The position numbers were made by a program, and so were the translations under genes. A model generated the notes under the pieces. The model did not search any database. It was not told the DNA's origin and saw only the letters and a program-made list of their open reading frames with translations. Below are positions 1 to 7,043 of a DNA stretch of 8,325 bases, piece by piece (position 1 is the first letter of the stretch; every line of letters starts with the position of its first letter). The DNA comes from a bacterium (GTDB lineage Bacteria > Verrucomicrobiota > Verrucomicrobiia > Limisphaerales > UBA11358): NCBI GenBank assembly GCA_021781185.1, contig JAJXXI010000386.1, forward strand, positions 1-8,325. The letters run 5' to 3'.

Positions 1-54
1 GAAAGAATTGCGTTTGCCATCAGGACACATTGAATCATCCAGCACCATAAAGTT

Positions 55-1269
55 ATGCCCATATTCGCCTATACCGCCCGGGAGACGGCCTCCGGCCGCG
101 AAATTCGCAACACCGTCGAAGCCGGCACCGAGCAGGCGGCCATCGCCGCCTTGTTGAACCGCAATTTGCTGGTGGTGGACATCCGGGAGCGCATCGCCAA
201 ACGCGGCCAGACCAAGGGCGGCAAGGTGGCGTTGAATGACCTGGTCGTTTTCACGCGGCAACTGGCCACAATGATTGACGCCGGTATCGCCATTGTGCAG
301 GCCCTGCAAGCCCTGGCGGAACAGACCCCGAACAAAATCATGCGCGACACGATTCGCGATGTCTGCACCCGGGTCGAGAGCGGGGAAAGTTTTTCCGAGG
401 CCTTGATCAAGCACCCCAAGGCGTTCAACAAGCTTTATGTTTCCATGGTGGCCGCCGGCGAAAAGGGCGGTTTGCTCTCCGAAATTCTGGGCCGGCTCGC
501 CACTTATTTGGAAAACAGCGAGCGGCTCCGCAAAAAAGTGAAAACCGCCCTGATGTATCCCACCGTGGTGTCCGTGGTGGCGGTCGTCATCACCGTGTTC
601 CTGCTGGTCCGGGTTATTCCCACCTTCAAGGAAGTTTACTCTGGATTCGGGGCCAAGCTGCCCGCGCCCACCGAGGTCATGATTAGCATCAGCGAGGTGG
701 TCCAACATTATTTGATTTACCTTATTGTCCTTGCGGGTTTGGCCGTCTGGGGCTGGCTTTCCTACATCAAAACCAAAAACGGCCGTGATTTTTGGGACAA
801 GCAGCGCATCAAACTGCCCATTTTTGGGGCCATCGCCCACAAAATCTGTCTCGCCCGCTTTACCCGCACCCTGTCCTCATTGATTCGCAGCGGGGTGCCG
901 ATTCTCGAAGTCCTGCAAATTGTCTCCCAGACGGTCGGCAACACCGTCATGGAGAAGGCCATCAAAAACTCCGCCACCGACATCGAACGCGGCGAAGGCA
1001 TCTCCGCCGCGCTCGGCAAAAACCCAGTTTTCCCCAGCATGATCATCCGCATGATCAGCGCCGGCGAACAAACAGGTAATATTGACTCCATGCTCGAACG
1101 CGTCTCCAACTTCCTCGACGAGGAGATTGAAACCACGCTTTCCGGGCTCATGTCCTTGATCGAACCGCTCCTGATCGTGTTTCTGGGCGTGGTCATTGGC
1201 AGCATGGTGGTCTGCATGTTCCTGCCCATTTTCAACCTGGCCAACATCGTCAACGGGCCCACTCACTGA
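55..1269 (+). CDS. pilC: Type IV pilus / type II secretion inner-membrane platform protein (PilC/GspF family)
   Basis: Polytopic inner-membrane platform protein that couples the cytoplasmic assembly ATPase to pilin or pseudopilin polymerisation. The 404 residues are the usual full length. Two copies of the T2SSF domain are visible, each opening with the family signature: FTRQLATMIDAGIAIVQAL at 66-84 and FTRTLSSLIRSGVPILEVL at 269-287. Each also has the later M-x-AGE motif (131-136 and 333-338). Hydrophobic segments lie at about 171-189, 218-237 and 371-394, the family topology. The stretch RVIPTFKEVYSGFGAKLP (186-203) resembles PilC more than GspF, so the symbol is a best guess; gspF is the alternative. 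The ATG at 55 follows no clear Shine-Dalgarno. No partner ATPase or pilin gene is visible: the first 54 bases hold only short tails of open frames, stopping at 31-33 and 48-50, too short to identify. Confidence 0.92.
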   Translation: MPIFAYTARETASGREIRNTVEAGTEQAAIAALLNRNLLVVDIRERIAKRGQTKGGKVALNDLVVFTRQLATMIDAGIAIVQALQALAEQTPNKIMRDTIRDVCTRVESGESFSEALIKHPKAFNKLYVSMVAAGEKGGLLSEILGRLATYLENSERLRKKVKTALMYPTVVSVVAVVITVFLLVRVIPTFKEVYSGFGAKLPAPTEVMISISEVVQHYLIYLIVLAGLAVWGWLSYIKTKNGRDFWDKQRIKLPIFGAIAHKICLARFTRTLSSLIRSGVPILEVLQIVSQTVGNTVMEKAIKNSATDIERGEGISAALGKNPVFPSMIIRMISAGEQTGNIDSMLERVSNFLDEEIETTLSGLMSLIEPLLIVFLGVVIGSMVVCMFLPIFNLANIVNGPTH

Positions 1270-1281
1270 CAGGCCCAACGT

Positions 1282-1323
1282 CAAAACGCCGGACGCACCG
1301 CTTCGTCCGGCGTTTTGTTTTTT
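1282..1323 (+). terminator. Strong intrinsic terminator after the pilC/gspF gene, possibly shared with the convergent gene
   Basis: A perfect 14-bp inverted repeat, CAAAACGCCGGACG (1282-1295) against CGTCCGGCGTTTTG (1304-1317), closes an 8-base loop and is followed by six T (1318-1323). It starts 12 bases after the stop of the + strand gene. The convergent minus-strand beta-CASP gene stops at 1348, only 25 bases away. The arm read from the minus strand ends in TTTTG, so the hairpin may also stop transcription from the right, though less strongly because no longer T run follows on that strand. Confidence 0.9.
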
Positions 1324-1347
1324 GGCTCCTGCGGCTCTTGGCGCACA

Positions 1348-2724
1348 TCAAACCGCTAGCATCTTGCCTGGTTGCGGCTGGTAAACCTGGATTTTGGGCC
1401 AGCACTCATGGATGCGCTGCCCGAACCAATTGCGCGCCGGATCATCGCCGTGGCCCAGCAGGATGGTGCGGGGTGAGACTTGTCCGACAAACTCCAGCAA
1501 CTCCTCGCGGTTCGCATGCGCCGTCAGGTCAAACTCCTTCACCTCGCAGGTTTTGGTCACACGCCCGGCGCTGGGGCTGAAGACAAAGGTCTCCCCTTGC
1601 TTCGCCGCCTTCAAATGTCCGGCGGGTGAATCCGGATCCGCATAGCCGACAAAAAGTATGCTCTGTCGCTCGTCGCCGATCATTCGCTTGGCGAGATCGT
1701 GCGCCGCCGTGTTCTCGCTCATCATGCCGGCCGTGATGACAAAAATTTTTCCGCCGCTCAGCTTCATGGATTCCGCCGCGCCTTTTTCCAGGACAATGAG
1801 TTCCAGCGCCTCGTTCAACTGCAAATTCGTATGCTGCCGGTGCGTGCGGTGCGCCTCGATGTCGTAAATCTCCGTGAACACCCGGCCGAGTCCGCCGATG
1901 TAAACCGGCTGCTGCTTTAATTTCCCCTCCCGCATCAGCAGCGCCAGCAGCGCGAGGATTTCCTGCGTCCGGCCCAGGGCGAACGCCGGGATCATCACGC
2001 AGCCCTTTTTTTTCTGCCCTTCATGGATCGCCGCCACCAACCGCTCGATTTCCTTTTCCCGCGAGAAATCCGGCGGCACCTCGCGGTTGCCGCGGGTCGT
2101 TTCCATGATCAACACATCCGCCTTCACCTCTCCAAACCGCGCCCCCTTCAAAATGGTCTGGTCGCGGAAACACACGTCGCCCGTGTAAAACAGCGTTTCA
2201 TTCTTCCCGCGCAGCAGCATGCCTGCGGAGCCGAGCGTGTGGCCCGCGTCGAAAAATTCCAGCGTGGGAGAGGGTATGCCGCTGCGGGATTTATGGAAGG
2301 CACCCCACTCGATTTCACGATTGTATTTGCAGCCCTGGAAAAACGCCGAGATCTCATCCACTTCATCGTGCGTGAACAGCGGATATTCCTTGATGCCCAG
2401 CTCGTCGCGCTGGCGGGTCATTACATTCACCGAATTGTGCAGCACGCGTTCCGAGATCAGATAGCTCAGTTCGGTCATCAAGATGTGCGCCTTGGGAAAA
2501 CGCTTCAACGCCACCGGCAGCGACCCGACATGGTCGTGGTGGCAATGGGAAATGGCAATGGCATCCAGGTCGTGCGTGCCCGTCTTGCCGTAGCGCGGCA
2601 GCGCGTCCCGGCCATCGCGCTTCGGGTGCATCCCCGCGTCCAGCAGAATGCGGTGCTGGTCCATTTCCACCAGCCAGGCGCTCGCACCGATGTCCGAGTC
2701 GGGATTCAAATTCAAAATGTTCAC
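1348..2724 (-). CDS. Beta-CASP family metallo-beta-lactamase-fold hydrolase (CPSF/Int11-like ribonuclease)
   Basis: Predicted zinc-dependent nuclease of the beta-CASP branch of the metallo-beta-lactamase fold, whose members cut or trim RNA. Numbering is from the chosen GTG start (458 aa). The zinc motif SHCHHDHVG is at 59-67, the next ligand His in DAGHTLGSAG at about 162, and the Asp of YTGDV at about 183. The beta-CASP part follows: acidic motif METTRGNR (about 207-214), IPAFALGRTQEIL (about 245-257), motif B His in LTAHANREE (about 403) and motif C His in LGHGDDPARN (about 425). All expected metal ligands are present, so it should be active. The frame is open to a TTG at 2772, but homology-like sequence begins at VNILNLNPDSDIGASAW, so the GTG at 2724 is preferred. 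Neither start has a good Shine-Dalgarno. A role in RNA processing is inferred from the family; the substrate is unknown. Confidence 0.9.
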   Translation of the reverse strand: MNILNLNPDSDIGASAWLVEMDQHRILLDAGMHPKRDGRDALPRYGKTGTHDLDAIAISHCHHDHVGSLPVALKRFPKAHILMTELSYLISERVLHNSVNVMTRQRDELGIKEYPLFTHDEVDEISAFFQGCKYNREIEWGAFHKSRSGIPSPTLEFFDAGHTLGSAGMLLRGKNETLFYTGDVCFRDQTILKGARFGEVKADVLIMETTRGNREVPPDFSREKEIERLVAAIHEGQKKKGCVMIPAFALGRTQEILALLALLMREGKLKQQPVYIGGLGRVFTEIYDIEAHRTHRQHTNLQLNEALELIVLEKGAAESMKLSGGKIFVITAGMMSENTAAHDLAKRMIGDERQSILFVGYADPDSPAGHLKAAKQGETFVFSPSAGRVTKTCEVKEFDLTAHANREELLEFVGQVSPRTILLGHGDDPARNWFGQRIHECWPKIQVYQPQPGKMLAV

Positions 2725-2741
2725 CCAAGGATTGAACCATA

Positions 2742-2820
2742 GATGAACAGGGAAGCACACTGATAAAATCAATTTCCCCGGCCGACCGCATTGCCCGGTG
2801 AACAGGGCGTGAACGGGGAA
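2742..2820. repeat. Short degraded direct repeats (TGAACAGGG type)
   Basis: Between the beta-CASP gene and the tRNA gene the word TGAACAGGG occurs at 2744-2752 and 2799-2807, with a one-mismatch copy TGAACGGGG at 2810-2818. The stretch around 2736-2766 reads like an eroded version of the ACAGATGAACAC-type intergenic repeats that I recall from several planctomycete and verrucomicrobial genomes. The copies are short and irregularly spaced, so this may be a relic or chance. The open frame leading to the TTG at 2772 runs through it, another reason to reject that start. Confidence 0.35.
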
Positions 2821-2828
2821 AGTGGGAT

Positions 2829-2902
2829 TGGCTGTCCGACATGGATTCGAACCATGAATAACGCCTCCAAAGGGCGCTGTGTTACCATTACACCATCGGA
2901 CA
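2829..2902 (-). tRNA. tRNA-Gln (anticodon UUG), CCA encoded
   Basis: A complete cloverleaf folds on the minus strand. The acceptor TGTCCGA (2902-2896) pairs with TCGGACA (2839-2833), followed by discriminator G and an encoded CCA at 2831-2829. The D arm is GTGTAATGGTAACAC. The anticodon stem GCGCC/GGCGT (one G-T pair) encloses the loop CTTTGGA, giving anticodon TTG, which reads CAA glutamine codons. The T arm is CATGG-TTCGAAT-CCATG. Total length is 74 nt with CCA. The acceptor starting with U and the GGTGTAATGG run are typical of bacterial tRNA-Gln. It lies 104 bases upstream of the beta-CASP gene on the same strand. No integrase or duplicated tRNA 3' end is visible, so there is no sign of an attachment site here. 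Confidence 0.95.
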
Positions 2903-3020
2903 GTCAGGAGAAAAACTGACGACTCAAGCTACCAAGCGCACCAGAGCCACACAAGCGAAGAAACCGGCCTGGACAATTTTCCCGGGCGTTTCGGCAGACG
3001 GTTTGCCGCCGCCTGGCAGC

Positions 3021-3027
3021 GAGGAGG
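3021..3027 (+). promoter_or_regulatory. Strong Shine-Dalgarno (GAGGAGG) ahead of a short leader ORF
   Basis: GAGGAGG lies five bases before the ATG at 3033. It is one of the clearest ribosome binding sites noticed near a start in the window, yet it precedes only a 19-codon frame, not the annotated membrane protein at 3089, which has no comparable site. This suggests that ribosomes reach the downstream gene by coupling through the leader. No convincing -35/-10 pair was seen in 2903-3020. Confidence 0.4.
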
Positions 3028-3032
3028 CAGGC

Positions 3033-3092
3033 ATGCTTTTTCTGGACAACTATTTTTGGCGCAACCAGAATCATCAAAATTTGAGTTCATGA
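3033..3092 (+). CDS. Possible 19-residue leader peptide coupled to the downstream membrane protein
   Basis: A short frame, MLFLDNYFWRNQNHQNLSS, starts at an ATG five bases after GAGGAGG and stops with TGA at 3090-3092. That stop overlaps the ATG (3089-3091) of the next gene as ATGA, the classic geometry for translational coupling. The peptide is rich in Asn and aromatic residues and has no run of a single regulatory amino acid, so amino-acid attenuation is not indicated. It is not recognised. It could be a real small protein, a coupling leader or a chance frame; conservation would decide. Confidence 0.35.
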   Translation: MLFLDNYFWRNQNHQNLSS

Positions 3093-3565
3093 ATAAAACC
3101 AAGGAGCGATGGAATTCCATCTTGTGGAACGAGGCCTTCGGCTTCTCGTTGATGATTGTGCTTTCGTGGCTGACGGAGCTGTTGCGGATTCCGCATTATC
3201 TTTTCGGCGAACCCTTCGCCCCCGACTGGCATCGGGCAATCCTGCGGACCATCGTCATATTATTGGTCTGGTCGTGGGTTTATTGGGTGACCAAGAAAAT
3301 ACTGAGGCGGCTGCATTACCTTGAGGAATTTCTCCGGATATGCAGTTGGTGCCGCAAGGCCTGCCACCACGGTGAATGGATGGCCATGGAGGACTATTTC
3401 AAATCCAACTTCGCCACGCGGACGACGCATGGCATGTGCCCGGAATGCTCCAAGAAGTGGGATCAGGGACTCGGTCCCGCAGCGATTCCGCCGTCAAAAC
3501 CCGGCACGAGATCAGCGTTGCAACTGAGTGGTGAAGGCAAAGCCGGGGCCAAGCCCGGTTCGTAG
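3089..3565 (+). CDS. Small two-helix membrane protein with sensor-kinase-type C-x2-C tail
   Basis: A 158-residue protein with no function known to me. It has a short polar N-terminus, two hydrophobic segments at about 17-39 and 50-68, and a basic stretch KKILRRL (69-75). A soluble tail then carries C-S-W-C (85-88) and, about 30 residues later, HGMCPECSKKW (114-124). This paired C-x2-C layout, with the W and the HG-x-CPEC ending, matches the C-terminal tail found on many PAS-containing histidine kinases and response regulators (pattern ICxWCK...W...SHGICPEC). Here it is not attached to any PAS, kinase or receiver domain. The four Cys (85, 88, 117, 120) probably bind a metal ion, by inference. 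The ATG at 3089 is chosen because the frame upstream (open to 2879) runs into the tRNA gene and looks non-coding. It may be coupled to the leader frame by the ATGA overlap. It converges on the helicase gene with a 37-base gap. Confidence 0.75.
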   Translation: MNKTKERWNSILWNEAFGFSLMIVLSWLTELLRIPHYLFGEPFAPDWHRAILRTIVILLVWSWVYWVTKKILRRLHYLEEFLRICSWCRKACHHGEWMAMEDYFKSNFATRTTHGMCPECSKKWDQGLGPAAIPPSKPGTRSALQLSGEGKAGAKPGS

Positions 3566-3602
3566 TTCGCGCTTTCGGCCCTTCGCGTTTCCGCCCGGTT
3601 TT

Positions 3603-5729
3603 TCAAACTATCTCCACCGGACATTTCGGCAGCGCGTCGAGGAACGCCTGGCCGTATTGCTTGGTCAAAACGCGGTTGTCCAGAATCACCACGATGCCCG
3701 TGTCCGTCTTGGTGCGGATCAACCGGCCCACGCCCTGGCGAAACTTCAGAATCGCCTCGGGCAGGGAAAATTCGCCGAAGGAATTCCCGCCGCGCGCCTC
3801 GATCGCCTCGATGCGCGCCTCGATCAACGGATGATCCGGCACGGCGAACGGCAGGCGCGTGATGATCACGTTGCTCAACGCCTCGCCCGGCACATCCACG
3901 CCCTGCCAGAAACTGTCCGTGCCGAACAGCACCGAGTCCACGTCTTCCTTGAACTTTTCCAACATCATCGAGCGCGGCATGCCGGTGCCCTGCACAAAAA
4001 GTTCAATTTTTAATTTCTCAAAAAACCGCCGCATCTGGTCCGCGACTTCCTGCATCAATTTGTAACTGGTAAACAACACGAATGCCTTGCCATGCGTCTG
4101 CTTCACAAAATATTCGATCCAGTGTTCCAGCGCCTCGGCGTAACCGCGCTCGCGCGGGTCGGGCATTTTCTTGGCGACGAACAATTTCATCTGCCGCTCG
4201 TAATCAAACGGCGTGCCCACCTGCAATTGCGTGGCGGTTTCGCAGCCGACGCGGCGGGAAAAATAATTCAAACCGCTTTGTGCGGCGGCCGATTTCGAGC
4301 GGGGATTTTGTGCGGCGGTATTCGGATTGACAGAGGTCGCCAGCGTGGCGCTGGTCATGATGACGCTGGTGTCCGCCTCAAACAGCCGTCGCCGCAGAAA
4401 TTCCGCCACGTCCACCGGCGCGGCATTCAGCGAAAGGTTCCGCTGCGTTTTGCCGCCGCGTTCCACCCAATAAACGTGGTCGTCCGCCTCCTGGCTCAGG
4501 AATTCCGCCACCTCCAGTTTCAATTCGCCCAGCCGCCGGTTGCACTCGATGAGTTCCTGGCCGATTTCCTTGTCATCGCTCGTCTTGACCAGTTCGCTCA
4601 CCGCCTCGCGCAGCCGCTGGATCGGCAGCGTGACATTGTCTTTGACGATTTCCGCGCGACGAATGCGCAGTTCCTTCCATTCGCGCCGCCGGGCGGAGTT
4701 GGATTCACCACCGGAGAATTTCGGCCTGGTCGCCGCTTGAATCTCCTCACACGCAGCCTCAACGTTTCCAAAAAACTTGTCGGATTCGCTCAAGATGTCC
4801 GAGACAAGCTTCACGGCCTTGCCTTGGCGCAACGTGGCGAGCAGTCCCTTTTCCGTCTTGGGATTCCACAACCGGTTCAGCGAATAGCGCACCTGCCCGC
4901 TGGACACGCTCAAGCCGATGTGCCGCGAGGCGACGCTCTCCATCGTGTGCGCCTCGTCGAAAACCACGAAGTCGTTCTTGAACAATATGCCGCCCGCCAT
5001 CTCCTCGTCCACGCCGCCAAGCAGCGTGAAAAACAACGTGTGATTCAAGACGATGACCTCCGCCGACAAAATCCGGTTCCGCACGCGCTGGAAAAAGCAG
5101 ACATCGTGGTCGCGCGCAAAATCCGACTGGTGCCCGCAGGTTTTCGGCGAGCACAGCCCGCGCTCGGAGCAAACCTGCGCCCAGACTTTCGGATCCGGCT
5201 CGATCTCAAAGTCCGACAGGCTGCCGTCCTTGGTTTCCTTCGACCACTCGTAGATGCGCTGCAATTCTTCGGCCTCGGACGAGGTGAAGAGGTTGCCGCT
5301 CTGCTGCATCGCTTTTTGCAGCCGGCGCGTGCAGAGATAATTCGCCCGGCCCTTGAGCATCGCATAGCTGAACTTCACCGGCTCCGGCAGTGAACCGAGC
5401 ACCCCGGTGAGCATCGGCAGGTCCTTTTCCGTGAGCTGCTCCTGCAAATTGATCGTGTGCGTCGAGACGACGGCCTTTTTCTTCTGCGCCACGGCAAACA
5501 GGATGGCCGGAATCAGATACGCCAGCGATTTGCCGACACCGGTGCCGGCCTCGACCGCGAGATGCTCCTGGTTTTGCAGCGCCCGCGCCACGGCCACGGC
5601 CATTTCCTGCTGCTGCGGCCGGAACTCAAAGTTTTTTGCGCGCGACAAAATGCCCGTCGGCGAAAAGATGTCCGTGACCTGGGAAACCAGGTCGGTGCCG
5701 GCAGGGTGGATTTCGGAGAGGGAAATCAT
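3603..5729 (-). CDS. dinG: DinG/XPD-family iron-sulfur ATP-dependent DNA helicase
   Basis: Superfamily 2 helicase of the XPD/DinG group, expected to unwind DNA 5' to 3' and act on repair or replication intermediates such as R-loops. Numbering is from ATG 5729 (708 aa). Visible motifs are Walker A EAGTGVGKS (60-68), motif Ia STHTINLQEQL (about 89-99), Walker B VFDEAH (256-261), TSATL (459-463), SFWQGVDVPG (606-615) and motif VI QGVGRLIR (665-672). The Fe-S region has Cys at 133, 187, 193, 198 and 211; four of these five should ligate the cluster. The spacing before C211 (CFFQR) is longer than in E. coli DinG. No exonuclease domain is fused at the N-terminus. A TTG at 5744 is an alternative start, but MISLSEI at 5729 looks native; neither has a clear Shine-Dalgarno. 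Only 27 bases separate it from the upstream methyltransferase stop, so co-transcription is likely. The symbol is assigned by family; the exact orthologue is uncertain. Confidence 0.92.
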   Translation of the reverse strand: MISLSEIHPAGTDLVSQVTDIFSPTGILSRAKNFEFRPQQQEMAVAVARALQNQEHLAVEAGTGVGKSLAYLIPAILFAVAQKKKAVVSTHTINLQEQLTEKDLPMLTGVLGSLPEPVKFSYAMLKGRANYLCTRRLQKAMQQSGNLFTSSEAEELQRIYEWSKETKDGSLSDFEIEPDPKVWAQVCSERGLCSPKTCGHQSDFARDHDVCFFQRVRNRILSAEVIVLNHTLFFTLLGGVDEEMAGGILFKNDFVVFDEAHTMESVASRHIGLSVSSGQVRYSLNRLWNPKTEKGLLATLRQGKAVKLVSDILSESDKFFGNVEAACEEIQAATRPKFSGGESNSARRREWKELRIRRAEIVKDNVTLPIQRLREAVSELVKTSDDKEIGQELIECNRRLGELKLEVAEFLSQEADDHVYWVERGGKTQRNLSLNAAPVDVAEFLRRRLFEADTSVIMTSATLATSVNPNTAAQNPRSKSAAAQSGLNYFSRRVGCETATQLQVGTPFDYERQMKLFVAKKMPDPRERGYAEALEHWIEYFVKQTHGKAFVLFTSYKLMQEVADQMRRFFEKLKIELFVQGTGMPRSMMLEKFKEDVDSVLFGTDSFWQGVDVPGEALSNVIITRLPFAVPDHPLIEARIEAIEARGGNSFGEFSLPEAILKFRQGVGRLIRTKTDTGIVVILDNRVLTKQYGQAFLDALPKCPVEIV

Positions 5730-5753
5730 GTTGAAACCATGCAAGCGCCAGAA

Positions 5754-5761
5754 GCATCAGA
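5754..5761. repeat. 8-bp direct repeat GCATCAGA, left copy, at cassette edge
   Basis: GCATCAGA here spans the stop codon of the methyltransferase gene. An identical copy in the same orientation lies at 7536-7543, 14 bases upstream of the endonuclease start. The two copies bracket the restriction-modification cassette almost exactly. They could be a target-site duplication or the trace of a short-homology recombination. An 8-base match found by eye may also be chance. Confidence 0.3.
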
Positions 5762-7043
5762 AATCACTGAGCTTTTGGAACAGGATAATCCGATTGGTGT
5801 TCGTCCCTTTTTTGAGGTTGTGAACGCCCCAGCAGTTCGAGGTCTTGGTGAAAACCTGATCGTTAATCAAACCAAGAACGGGGTGCAGCCCGGCTTCAAC
5901 GCCAACCTTCAGCACGGACGTCTCCAGTTTTAGTTTGCCGCTGCGGATCTCGCCCACCTCAAAGGCCAGCCAGCCGCCCGGTTGCAAAACCCGGCGGATT
6001 TCAAACATGACTTTGCCCATACCATTTTCCCAGTCGCTCAAATTTTTGATCTGCCAGATGGTTTGCTTTGCCGTGTCCACGCCGCAAAACCACGCCCGCA
6101 GCCAGTTGTCTATTTCGTAGTCCACCACATCCAGAAACGGAGGCGAAGTGACCACCAAAGCCACGGAGTTTGATCGGATTTGTGGCGTGTCTTTGGCGCT
6201 TCGGGTTAGAAGCAGGGCATCCGTTCCGCTGGTTGAAAGCTGTTGAAGGATGCTGTCGTCCAAATCCGCCAGCAATTGCCCGCTCTTGCGCAAAATCAAG
6301 TCCGGCACATGGCGGCGGGGCGGCGTTTGCTTCCGCTTTTCATTGATTTTGAGTTGCGCACCAACCGACACAGCCTGGTTCGGTGGCAGCGTGTAAACGG
6401 AAAAAAATCCCGGCGAATGACCGGTGAGCCGGTTGGTCGCGACCATCCAAATCCAATAATCCACATTATCCAGCGCCCCGCGCTTTTTTTGGCGCAGCAA
6501 GTATCGCTTGAGCGAACAGATTTCCCGCAATGTTTCCGGATGGTAAAACGCCAGCAGAGGTTCGGGGCATTCATCCGCATCCCCAAAATTGATTTCTTTG
6601 AGCCGCCCTTCAATCTCGGAAAGCCGGGGGGGATTCAGCCGGGCACGGACCAGAATGTCGCTCAACGGATTGACATCGCAGCCCAATGGTGTTCGACCGA
6701 GCAGCGCCGCTTCCACCAAGGTTGTGCCTCGGCCCATGAATGGGTCATAAACAGCCTCTCCCGGCCGTGTCAGCCGCTCAATGAAGAAACGCGGCAGTTG
6801 CGGCTTGAAGCAGGCCCGATAGGAAATTTCATGCAACCTGGAAGCGGCTCGCTGCTTGGAAGTCCAAAATTCATTGATGAACAAGGGAATGGCCCCAACA
6901 CCATCCGCCGCCAACGAATCTCTCACCGTTGATTTGCCAAAATGGTCAAACCCGGCCAGTTCCGCTTCCAATCGTTGCGCAACGCCCGCCTCGGAAGCGG
7001 GACGATACCCGGGTGATTCCAAAATTTCCGTGGCCGTTCTCAT
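5757..7043 (-). CDS. DNA (cytosine-N4)-type methyltransferase of a type II restriction-modification system
   Basis: Predicted to transfer a methyl group from S-adenosylmethionine to an exocyclic amino group of a DNA base, protecting host sites. Of the 428 residues, the SAM-binding motif DPFMGRGTT is at 100-108, followed by LGCDVNPLS (120-128), the acidic end of the next strand. The catalytic motif TSPPF is at 299-303; SPP-F/Y is the form typical of N4-cytosine enzymes, although N6-adenine cannot be excluded. LQPGG (353-357) and FEVGE (361-365) follow. About 190 residues separate the two main motifs and may contain the target-recognition part. The ATG at 7043 shares its A with the TGA of the upstream gene (TGATG), implying coupled translation; a longer frame to 7151 would overlap that gene by about 110 bases and is rejected. 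Hand-counted GC is about 42% at 6001-6060, against about 62% at 5161-5220 in the helicase gene, consistent with acquisition. Confidence 0.9.
   Translation of the reverse strand: MRTATEILESPGYRPASEAGVAQRLEAELAGFDHFGKSTVRDSLAADGVGAIPLFINEFWTSKQRAASRLHEISYRACFKPQLPRFFIERLTRPGEAVYDPFMGRGTTLVEAALLGRTPLGCDVNPLSDILVRARLNPPRLSEIEGRLKEINFGDADECPEPLLAFYHPETLREICSLKRYLLRQKKRGALDNVDYWIWMVATNRLTGHSPGFFSVYTLPPNQAVSVGAQLKINEKRKQTPPRRHVPDLILRKSGQLLADLDDSILQQLSTSGTDALLLTRSAKDTPQIRSNSVALVVTSPPFLDVVDYEIDNWLRAWFCGVDTAKQTIWQIKNLSDWENGMGKVMFEIRRVLQPGGWLAFEVGEIRSGKLKLETSVLKVGVEAGLHPVLGLINDQVFTKTSNCWGVHNLKKGTNTNRIILFQKLSDF

Noticed and set aside
2023..2742. A 239-codon + strand frame across the beta-CASP gene
   Set aside because: It is antisense to conserved metal-binding motifs and its composition is of the shadow type (many Arg, His and Gln).
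2725..2772. TTG start at 2772 for the beta-CASP gene
   Set aside because: The added 16 residues run through repeat-like intergenic sequence. The family-like N-terminus begins at the GTG at 2724.
2829..2902. tRNA-Gln as an integration site for a mobile element
   Set aside because: No integrase gene, no repeated tRNA 3' end and no compositional change are seen next to it.
2879..3088. Long upstream extension of the membrane protein frame
   Set aside because: It starts inside the tRNA gene and the translated residues look non-coding. The ATG at 3089 begins just before the first membrane helix.
3541..3560. Seven-pair hairpin AGCCGGG/CCCGGTT as a terminator for the helicase
   Set aside because: It lies inside the convergent coding sequence, contains a G-T pair and has no real T run on either strand, so support is too weak.
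3794..3824. Repeated GCGCCTCGAT words in the helicase gene
   Set aside because: They encode a regular helix, IEARIEAIEAR, and are explained by coding sequence and codon bias.
4092..5393. A 433-codon open frame on the + strand inside the helicase gene
   Set aside because: It is antisense to the clear DinG motifs, is rich in Arg, His, Ala and Leu with no recognisable domain, and is the expected shadow of a high-GC gene.
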